Origin: Neodiprion pinetum
Taxonomy: Eukaryota > Arthropoda > Insecta > Hymenoptera > Diprionidae
Assembly (NCBI RefSeq): GCF_021155775.2
Contig: NC_060234.1
Coordinates: 7,822,283-7,886,282, forward strand
Reading direction: 5' to 3'
Length of the DNA stretch: 64,000 nucleotides
Of the stretch, positions 30,701 through 42,700 are shown piece by piece. The notes under the pieces were generated by a model. That model did no database searches. It saw only the letters and a list, made by a program, of their open reading frames with translations, and was not told where the DNA came from. Each line of letters begins with the position of its first letter. Positions within the stretch are counted from its first letter, which is position 1. Made by a program: the position numbers and the translations under genes.

Positions 30701-33700
30701 GCCTGGATCGCGGACAAGAATATCGTTGCGGGAAGATTTCGCCGACCAATGAGATTGAATTATTTGGCGCATGCGCGGTTGATTTTCAAGTCTCAAGAGA
30801 TTCTCCCGGTATAAAAACACTGAGTAGCTAATAAATTATTGCAAATGTATCCTACGTGGTCTGATTAAGTGAAACATAATCTGAGTGTGTGGATGGCTAC
30901 TGGCCAGGCAGTGTGCAGGAGACTGTGGTGCACCGCGCCAGTCTGGGATCCAGCACAATCGTGCCATACACAGCACATGCCATGGGCTGATGGGACCGCT
31001 TGTGCCAACGGAAAGTGGTGCCACCGTGGAGAGTGCGTGTCTCGGAAGCATCTCAAGCCGGTCGATGGACAATGGGGACCATGGGGAGAGTGAGTTTTGC
31101 TTCAAAAGAATAAACAATTAATTTTCAACTGAAGCAAATTTATTTTTTGCTAATAACAGGTGCTTCCAAAGTAGAATTCCATACATTACATATCATTACT
31201 TGTAATAATTACAAATTAAATTTGCACAAGTTAAAAATCAATTGAATGACATGATGGAAATGCATTACAAAAAAAAAAAAAAAGAAACCCACGGTATTTT
31301 GTGATAAGTCTAGTATTTTCGCTCTTAATCTCGAAAAAAGTGAATGTTTACGTGATTTTAACTTTAATCTTGAATAACTTTTAAAATGGTCGAGTTATCA
31401 AAAAATTATGAGAGATCTTTTTTGTAGAGCATTGAATTCCGAAAAATATTTATCGGATATTATATCAAATTGCCTCGTTACTGATTGTGAGCTACAAGAT
31501 TCAGAAATAACAAAAATTGTTTTCGCTTGTTAAATAAATGGAAAATTACGTTCAAGAACCACTAAATATTAACGTTAAGGATTCAAATTATAACAGGCGT
31601 CTTATTTCCGTTTCCTACACCGATTAAACGTATGACTTTAAAAAAAAAATAGTCAATTTTTTGGGACTACCATAATAAACATGTCTCTCGACGATGGTAA
31701 ATCTTCATAGATATGTTGGCCAATTTATCATAATCCAATTTGTAATTTGTTCTTTTTTTTTTAAACTTCTTCCCTTATTTGAAGTATACGCGTTGCACTA
31801 TCAATTATTACTTTCAACAAAATTAGGTACTGAACACGTTTGGTGTCACAGCATATATTTAACGTGTTCTCAAATTATCACTTATAATTCTCTATACTTC
31901 CTGTAAATTTTAAACGAATCATCCAAACTGAATATTACGTATCTTGTTTTAAATGACATTTCAATCATTATTTTTACGCAAGCCGTAAGACGTCAGATCA
32001 TTACTCATTACTTTGCGCATTGTGAGAAAATTTATAGTACTCTTTTAAACGGCAAAGTCTCAAAGTACAGAATCTCTAACATTTCACACTTTCACAATTG
32101 AAATAAGTTTGTTTACGAAAAAATAGAACGATTGTTTAAAACGTTATGGTATTGGACTGTATGTTTATATGCATTGAAATTTTGACGTATTGCCGTCGAA
32201 TTGTTGTTTATTGGGTCATTCTAACCGATTTCATTATATCCATTATTTACATGTCAATATCGTTTGAAACCAATCTTTCATTTTACTTGAGCAATAACAT
32301 TGTGTAAATGTGTAATATTATTTCAGTTACGGAGAATGTTCACGAACATGTGGTGGAGGTATCAAGAAAAAATATCGCGAATGCAATAATCCGCTTCCAC
32401 AAAACGGTGGAAATTACTGCATTGGCACCAGGGTGAAGTACCGCAGTTGCGGAACGAAAGATTGTCCATCCGACAGTAAAGATTTCAGGTACGTAGAATT
32501 TTTCATCATTGGTGTTTATGGAAGCTGACATCCAAGTTGTGAAAAATCACATGGAAAAATTTTCTTACAGAGAAGAACAGTGTTCGAAATTCAACAACAA
32601 CAACATGAATATTCGCAACCTAGCAAGAAATGTCAAATGGCATGCAAAATACAATAGAAGTGAGTTTATTTCTTTATAAAAATCTTTACTTCTCGGTACA
32701 ACATGACGATCATTCGATCCGGCAAACAGAGAATAACGTAATATCGTAAAAAGGTTGCATCTTTGAAGATATTTGCATGTAATTGCTCCATTTTTCTTTC
32801 AGTCTTACCCAACGATCGTTGCAAATTGTACTGCGAGGTAGAAAGTAATCAGTATTACATGTTACGTGACAAAGTGATTGATGGAACGCCCTGCGGTCTT
32901 GATACTTTCGACATTTGTGTGAACGGTCGCTGCAAAGCGGCCGGCTGTGATCACATATTGAATTCATCCGCCGAATTGGATACTTGCGGGGTTTGCAAAG
33001 GAGATAATTCAACCTGCCAAAGGATCACAGGTTCATACAATATCAGCCGTTACGGATATACCAGAGTGACCAAAATACCTGCTGGGAGTAGTTACATCGA
33101 CATAAAACAGCACGGATGGCGAGGATCGAACAACGACAGCAATTACCTTGGTAATTCGGTGTTTTCTTTTGGTGTGAAAAATTTTCCACGATATTCCACA
33201 AGAAATCGAAAAAAATCCACCATTTTTTTGGTTTTCTCATTGAAAACGATAGAAAAAACTACAGTGAATTGATATCATCCACAATTTTTTAAACGGTATA
33301 AAAAATTAACTGTACCAGAAAAATTGAATGAAACTCCGTGAATTTTCGTAAACGAGTAGGAATATTCACGAAAAGTTACGATAATCGACGGTTTTCGAGA
33401 CAAGAATAAAACAAATTCATCGGCCGTGAAAATGAGAGTAAAATTATTTCTCTTGAGCTGTTGTGAATTTCACAGAAATTAACATACTAATGATTAATTA
33501 TTTCTTTCTATTCGTGTTCACTCCGTATTTAGCGCTAAAAAATGGTGAAACCGGAGAGAATATTTTGAACGGAAAATACATGGTGGCCCATCGTAAAGTA
33601 ATCATACAACCTGGGATTACTATCGAATACAGCGGACCCGAATCCGTGATTGAACGTTTGAACAGCTCCCGGCCTATTGCATTCGACCTAATTTTAGAGG

Positions 33701-36700
33701 TGAGTATATTTCTTGAAAGAATTTCAAAAGAATACAGGAATCGCGAATTAAAACAAATCTCTTTTCTTATTCACTCTATTATACTCTAATTATTTGACAG
33801 TTGTTAGGTAGTTTTCTATACTCGTGAGGCTTAACCCTCCGTTGGCCAACGTATACAAATTCGTTCAGTCTGACTTGACTGAAAATGGTCGCTTGACTCG
33901 ATTTTTCAGTCTTGATTAATTTGTAATTATTGAATTGTTAAATATTTACTTAATCCAGGCGTCTGAATACCAGAAATAAACCTCAAAGTAAGCAGCTAAA
34001 TGTTTAGGAAGGTATTTTTTTATTTTTTATTTTTTTTTTGCGTTAAGTGGGTAAAAAACAGGTGTGAAGAAAGGGAGAATTAATTCATCTATCAACTGAA
34101 AAAAGTTTTTTACCCCATGCTTCTGACGGTATTGAAGTTCATTGCAAAGTAAAATTTACTCAATTTTTGTTCCCGTTTTACCGGAATTTTCTTCCCGACA
34201 AGCCCAGAGTAAATAGGTTTTAAGGAAGTCTCCATTTTAATAGAAAAAAAACAAAACCACAATTAGTCATCGCTGTGATTTTGTGACTTACGTAGATTTT
34301 GTCGGTTGGAAGTTTGTACCCACCACAAATATCGTACGAATATACGGTTCCGAAGAATATTCTCACCAGCTACACTTGGGTGCTGAGCGATTGGACGTCT
34401 TGTAATCGCGTCTGCCAAGGCACGATGCGTCGCACACCGGAATGTCGCAGTACCGAAAACAAGGATGTTCTTCCGGATGACTATTGCAGAGCGGAGAGCA
34501 AGCCGTCCGAAGAAAATCAGCCATGCAACATGCATTGTACCGTCAGGTCAGTTGAATGGTGAAAAAATTCATTCGAAATCCAAAACCATATTTTTCGAAC
34601 TACGCTCGAAAAAAATCTGCAACATTGTTTCCAGAGATGAATAATACAGTTATTCTGATAATGTCTGAGGGATTTTAGGAAATTTTACACAATTTTTGGA
34701 AAAACTTCGAACATTCTTTCGAAAATACATTTTCAATTGAAAATCTGAAAAACTCCGAGTTACTAAGTGCTTGAATATGATTGGTCAAGTTCTGGGTGAA
34801 AATCGAATGAATGGATGAAGAGGTGAAAATTGAATCAATTCCGAAGGAAACCTTATATATTATTCATACTTCATTCTGTATCACAAATCTTAAAAATTTT
34901 GAGGTTTGATCTTTCTGGGAATGAAAAAAAGTTTGACAAACGTTTGAAATTAGTTTTCCAGAAAAATCTTGAATAATGTGCAAAATAATATTTTCAATAA
35001 AACTAGAATCATGAACAGAATACAGAAAGGTTTTAAAAATATCGAGGTTTTTTTCTACAAAATTTTCGAAGTTGATTTTTTCCTCGTAGGAATAAAAATA
35101 TTTCTAAAACGTATCTAAACTTTCTGAAAAATTATTCCCTGAAACCGTTAGAAACGGATATTTCAATTAAATTTGCAAATTTTTGGGTATAGCTTCTGCA
35201 AGTAATTTTCGCCTCGATAATCACCGGTTTCTGTCATCATTAAACACTGTGTTTACACTGTGTTGGACTGAAGTCGCGACAAATTTTCTACGCTCCAGAC
35301 ATTTTGCGATCCAGCAAAATTCCTTCCGAAACTTGTTTCACCCCAATTCGTGTAACAGCCTCGCATTATGCGATCTGGATTTCAGGTGGATCGTCATCAG
35401 CGAATCCGAGTGCTCCAGTCATTGCGGCCCAGGCACACGGACCGTTATTTCTCAGTGCATGTATCAATTTTCTGCCGGCACAAGGCCGATATCTGAACAC
35501 GCTTGCGTTCATCTTGCGAGGCCAGCCAGCCGAGAGGTTTGCATAGGACCATGCGACGAGGCTCATTGGCTATATGGACAGTGGGGACACTGCAGCAAGA
35601 CGTGTGGAGGTGGAATACAATTCCGCACAGCTACTTGTGTCGACTCGAACAATTATCCGGTACCCGAAAGCAAATGTGACTCTGAGAATAAGGTGTTACA
35701 GCAAATCTGTGAACAGGGTGCATGTCCAAAATGGACTCTTGCGTTAGACTGGACGCCGGTATGTAAAATAAGAATATTCATGTGGATAGTAGGATGTATT
35801 AAATTTAAACAATATACGTCTTTTCTTTTACAAGTAGACGGCTGAAAAAGTTGGCGAATTTTAGAAATTTATGTCTCAACAATTGATTAATCAATTCAGT
35901 TGTGGTTTTTTTTTGTTCAAATTTATGTAGATAGAATTTTATTTACGTTTTTTTTCATCGGTATTAATCAATAGAAAGCGTTTTCATTGACTATAACGTC
36001 AAGCATTTTGCTCGATGACATGTTTTGCGGTACCCGTGATGACTCAAAAACGACTCTACCGATTTACTTCAGGTTTTGAGACAGTATTTTTGTATAATAA
36101 ATCGCCTCTGCTTGTTGAAACTCGTAAATTGTAACAAAAATGAAACCTAATCTTCGAAAGGTCGCCATTTTTTAGAACGAAATAAAAATGAAAAGTTTAA
36201 TGAACGAAATGAATTTTCATGATTTGAATGATTTTTGAAAGCCGTAGTGTGACAGCGATCTAAAATTTTGCTTAATTCTACTTAAGAACGTAAGTAACTT
36301 TGTATTTGAAAAAAATTGAGTCGACAAGATGTTCCATCACAATCGTAAATCGGCCATCATAAAAAATTATAACCCCACATTGAAACTCAATTTCATTTCG
36401 ATCAAGTTTGCTAAAATCCATCATCCGTAAATTTTTCAGTGCTCAGTCACATGTGGCAATGGTACACAAGAACAACCTTACTGGTGTCAGATAGAAAATC
36501 GTGTTATATCAACCACATATTGCACCGATCCGAGGCCCGTATCCTCAAGAATATGCGATATGGGACCATGTTTCAAATGGCATTCCAGCGAATGGAGTCC
36601 GGTAAGCTCAAAGCTTCATTAGCTCGTTAGATATGAATTGAAACAATTCGTAGACTGATCAGATTTTTTGTCTTAGTGTTCCGTGAGCTGTGGGGAGGGA

Positions 36701-39700
36701 GTGTTGCGACGAGAAATTACTTGCAGAAATGTCAACGGCACTCCAAGTTCAGAATGCGATACTTTGCACGCACCACCGAGGACGAGATTATGCAAGCATC
36801 AGCCTTGTCCTATCCAGGTAATCACGCATCCATTACGGATCATTTCATTCGTTTCGACTATCATTGGCCTTAAAAAAAAAAAACATTACTGGAGTTTTTC
36901 TAACGGTTTCTCCTATTCGGAATTAGTCCTCTTTGATCCAGAGGGTCCGACCAATTCATCCTTGAGCAAATGATTCACACAACATTTTTCACAACAATAT
37001 TTCCAACTTTGTCCGGTACTTGGAAACGCAGAGATTTTTCAGCGAAATTTTAACGATTTCTCACAGGTGATATCGACTACCCCAATAACGTACGCTGCTG
37101 ACTCTGATGATTTCAACAAGCAACACGAGAATGAAATTGACCAGTTTCACCCTGGATACACCTGGCGGACTGGAAGCTTTGGCAATGTAAGTAAAGACAC
37201 CAGTCTTTCGATGGATTTTTATACAGTTATCACTCACGGATTTCCATTTTTCGATATAAATTTTCATGCGGTTTGACGTTGTCGTCAAAACGTAGAAGAG
37301 ATCACGAGATCCTATATTTTACAGTGCTCAAAGCCGTGTAACGGTGGCTCTCAAAGTAGGATGGTCAGGTGTAGCTCGGCTATATCGGGCGAAGTTTCCA
37401 ACGACGACTATTGCGATCAGAAACAAAAACCACCAACGGTCATTCTATGCAATCAACACGCCTGCCCGCGATGGAATACTGGTGATTGGAGCCAGGTGAG
37501 ATGGGGAAAGTCAATGTGGCATGAATCTAGGGGGTGTAATTTTAACGTTAAAAAAACGAGGGAATTCTTTCAGTGCGCTTCTACGTGTGGTCCGGGATTC
37601 CAACATCGTCAAGTACGCTGTCAAAGTGATCGCGGCGAGATTCTACCCGATAAAGAATGTTCCGAAAGTGAAAAACCTTATCATGTTCGGAGGTGCTTTA
37701 AGGAAGCATGTACAGGCGCAAAGACACAAGGATTGCATTCCTCGAATATTCCGGGATCAGTAAGGTGGAGAGTTTCGAAGTTCACCCCCGTAAGTTAAAG
37801 CTAATCGGTTTTATTTATGTGGTTAGCGTACATGTAATTCGTTGTTGAGTCGCAATTTCATCCGTTAAGATTGTTGTCCAATGATATCAGTAACGTGTCA
37901 ATTTTTATTGTACGTCTTATGCCAAGTCGTTTGCTATCGTATTTCAATTAACGTGCGCGAACAAACTGTTATGATATTCATTCGCCCGGAAATTTTTTTA
38001 CACCTCATCACAATATAAAGACAAATAGTGTCTGAGCAACAGTGTTACAACATCACTCGAGTTTCCGGTTCAGAGACTATCACGTGGTTCATAAACATAA
38101 TCACATCCTTGGTGGAAATTTTCATTTTTTTTTGTTACTTTTCTACGAAAATCTACGCTAAACTATAACCGTTATTCTATTGAATTGTAGATTGTCTTGC
38201 AAATTCGTACAACTTTACAACAGTTTACGAAATTTTATTTCTATTTTTGTAGAAATTTTTTGCACAAATTCACTGATGTAGTAAAAAGTACATTATACTC
38301 ACTTATGAAAAATCACGGCGTTATATTTCAATTTCTTTGGAACCGTCGATTTTTTATTTCGTTGTAGATATTGTAGACGATTTCATGTTTCTATGAAGCA
38401 TCTACAAACACAATGGTTTTCTAAGACTTTTTGTTTTAGAAAATTCCTCCGCCAATCAAATCGAACCAGCAGAGTGCAATGACCAAACTCGCATTTAACT
38501 GACGTGTCGATTTTGCTTGACACGAATACAATTTCAAAATTCCCAGTGCACTTATTGACTTAATCTTATTCTAGCATTCAAAAGTTTATTCTCACGTGCT
38601 TGAATATAAAATATTGCACAAAACTTTGTAATCGCTACTTTAAATTTGAGCCCTTGGTACTCAGCGTCTAAATTCGACCAATGAATATTCACCTTAGTAG
38701 ATTCAGTAAATAATTTTTTTTTTCCATCTTTGAATCACTGATCACAATACTAATAAATTCATATACCACGTTAAGTTCTTTGTCAACCTCAAGGCGGACG
38801 ATCTAGAGTATTTGCAATATAAATGTTGACGCATTGAACCTAAGTACCAAAGTGTCAATTTTTTGAGACGTCAACCAATACATTGAGATTTCAGATCCAC
38901 TGAAATTTAACACGTGGATAAAACTCTGATTGTAAACCTTGAAGTAGAAACAGAACTAGCATAATACTTATGAGCTTACACTATAGTACAATTATAATGA
39001 TTACAATTCGGTGAGTTATTAACGAGCTCACATATGCCACACCAATTAAAATGCAACGTCTCACTTTGCTTGAAATCAAAATTTTTGCACGACTGGCAAA
39101 TTTTTCCAGTGTTCAAAATCGTGCGGATATGGTACTAAAACTCGCAGGGTGGACTGCGTAGCAAAGACTGGCACAGCCGAGGTTACGGTTGAAGACCAAA
39201 AGTGCGCAGGGCTAAAACGGCGACCCAAGTCACAGAGGCCATGTCAGCAAAGACCATGTGCCTTGACTTGGCAGGAGGGACCCTGGACTGAGGTACCCAT
39301 GCCACACAACCACACCACTCTCATTGACCGATAGCAAGATTAGGGTTGCATTTTTCGCAATCAAATTATCATGACTCGTTATGCCGTTATTTGGATAGAT
39401 CATTTGAACGGAAAAGAAAAAAAAACATGCAAAAAATGGAACTGGGGATATGTAAATAATGATTTACCTGTCGATGATCAAAGTTCGTTCTATGCATTTT
39501 CTTATTTTTTTTTGTTTTCAAGATTCAAATATTGTGAAAGAGAATGTAATGCGTTCATTTTTAAGAACGTATACAGATGAACCGGTAATATTGTCATTGA
39601 AGGGTGAATATAGTAAACTACGGATCATTAATCATATTGGAGTAAAATTAATAGTTTCTTTTAGAATTCTTTTGTAAAGTCTCCATATCCAGATGCGGGA

Positions 39701-42700
39701 CAAATATTCTTGACAAATGTTCTTATTTCGTTGTTTCTCAAAGTATCGGTTAAATTACAAAATTTTTAACATATTTATTGCAATTTCTGAGGTTCATTTT
39801 TAGATAAATTCAGGGTAAACACTTGATTTGTGAAAGTTTCGAAAAATGCTTATAACTTTTTGAAGAACTTTTTTTTTGAAATTTAGACATTTCTAAATGT
39901 TTTCACCAGAGACTCGAATATTTTTTCTCACAATTACGGCTCAAAAATTATTTGTGGATGACATTATCAAATTTTCAATAAAAAGTTAAGTATTACTTGA
40001 TAAGCTTCTAACTAGTGTGTTTACCACGAAAGAATGTTGATCAGAAAATCAGATTACACACTTTTAAGCTCTAAATTTTTACGATGGTGCGATATGGTAC
40101 ATATACCGGGACGATCTCTTGAAACTTGAAAATCAACCGCGCATGCGCGAGTTTCATCGGCTCTTTGTGCAGGCTGGCCATCCCGAGTTTTCAGCTGTCA
40201 AACTGTCTCTGGTGGCGATGTAGTTTATACGAATTTTCGAAGTTAGAATCTCAAATCATTGAGGTAGTGACTCGGAAAAGGTTGGGAAGCATTTGTTATT
40301 GTGTCGAAAAGTTGATTCTTCAAAGAACGGTCGAAATTTAACGATTATGCTCTTTGAAAATTCAAACGTACACATTTTGCGTACGTTGGCCCGCCTGCAT
40401 CGCAGACAAGAATATCGCTGCAGGAAGATTTCGCCGACCAATGAGATCAAATTATTTGGTGCGTGCGCAGTTGATTTTCAAGTTTCAAGAGATTGTCCCG
40501 GTATATCCAACTTTAAAGTGTAACGATATTTTACAAATGACTAATGAACGTCATGCTCGCAATCAAGCAAATTTTAACTATACAATTGTGCTCTTAAGCT
40601 GTTCCATTTAATGATAACCTTAGTTATCTTCAATCAAACAACTAACTCTGATCATAGACGATATTCTTGTGTGATTGCAGTATCTCGATTGATACGCGTA
40701 GAAGATTAGAGTCCTAGCCCTACTGTAACGTGTGTTTAATATTTTTGCTTTTTGAATGCTGTATATCTACTACTTTGGCGGGAAATTGGCACATGAAAAT
40801 TTTCGGGCATGTATTAGGGTATTCACAGTATTTTTAATTTTCTTATTTTCACAATAGCGCACGATTATATGATGTTGCATCGCTTGGCAATATTTATTCA
40901 CGTTGCTTTAATTTGCACATTTTACAGTTAATATTTATGTTACGCTTACTTCACAATATTCCTGTCTCGTTTTAATTTTTGTTTTTTTGTCCTTCTTTTT
41001 TGGGAGCTCAAACTTGACGTGCTTATTTAACAACCAATTATTTCACAAACTTTTTCTATTTGCTAACTTACTCATATACGTACTTTTTATTTCCTCCTAA
41101 GTCTAGTTGAACTCGTCTTTCGATACTATTGAATGAGTTCTCAATCACAATATTCATTCAATATTTTATCGCCTTACTACTACTGCAAACTTGTTTATGA
41201 AGCTCGAAAAATATCGTCTGTTCACGTGTATGTGTTGCGATAAAAGTATTTTTTTTTTCCGCCGCTTTTCCAAATTAAAACAGATCTGTTATTGTATCTA
41301 CTACAATTAAAATGAATATTATTACCCGTATACGAAAAGTCTATCGTTTTTACTATATTATTGCATGAGCATGATTTATGTTTACAAGCGTAAGGGTGGT
41401 ACCCAAATTCGTTTGTTCAAAAGAAATCTGTCAGATCTTAATCGCTGAATTTTCATTTGAAAGTAACATGTTTAAAAATCGAAACTTACATTTTCTATTT
41501 TACGAAGTTTTTATTGCTGAGAGTAGACTTATTGTTAATATAAGTAGCAGCAATTGTGCAGTATCTATTGAAAATCTCTTTTGTGGACTCGAGTTTCTCA
41601 TAATTTTGCCCACAAATCTCAATGACAGACTAAATTCGAAATTCACTTGGGTACTATCCATTTACATGCATATCAACGTACGAGAATAAAGGAAATAGTC
41701 TCTGATTAACGGTGCATCATTACAAAAAATACTGATACCGAAAATGAAAATGAACGTTTGTGAATATTATAATTCATATACTTTCATGGACCATATCTTA
41801 CAGATCTCTATTTGCAAATCTTATACCTTCCTCTAATCTCGAAAACAAATCACAATGTGTCGACGAATCAATGTGGTGGTTCTGTGTTTTTTTTTTCTTT
41901 CTTTCCTGATTACACAATTCAACACGTTTCAATACTGAATACATTTTATATACAGTGTTCGGCAGAGTGTGGAAATGGAATGCAAATGCGAACAGTCACT
42001 TGTCATCGAGTCAATAAATATGAATGGATGGATCCGACACCCGTCAATGGCTGTCGAATGAGTGAAAGGCCCGCAACTGAACAAACGTGCAAGCTCCGAG
42101 AATGCGATGATGAATATTACTGGGTGGCTGAACCATGGAGAAAGGTACCGTAAACGTACTAACCCTTATTTTTATTGGCAAAACGTGGTAAATTCAATTC
42201 CAGTAATATCTGGGATAATTATAGCGCATGTATATTGATAAGAATTTATTGGGACCCTTAGCAGATTGAGTACCCAACTGCGCATGCGCGAGCCTTGTCC
42301 TCTCTCCGTGCAGGCTGGCCACCTCAAGTTTGAATTTCTTAAATGCAGCTGTCTATAGTTTATGAAGACAATGGAAATTTTTTTTGGGCAAACTTACGAA
42401 TAAATCGGCTGCCCTGCATTGCCGATGAAAATGTGACCGGGTACGAGCTCGTCGGCCGATAGAGTTCAATTATTTTGCGCATGCGCAGTCACTTACTCTA
42501 CCTGCTAAGTTTCACCGTCTCCATTCGGTACGTTGAGATTTATATGTGAACGATCTGTTTTTCACCAGTGCTCCGCTACTTGTGGACGTAAAGGAAAACA
42601 AGTAAGAAGGTTATTTTGTAAACGAAAAGATGGTACAAGGGTGAAGAATCGCTTTTGTCCCCGTACACTGAAGCCACTGCGTAGACGCAAGTGTAACATA

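Noticed and set aside
30836..31117. Long - strand frames opposite ADAMTS exon 8
   Set aside because: They are shadows of the well-supported + strand exon.
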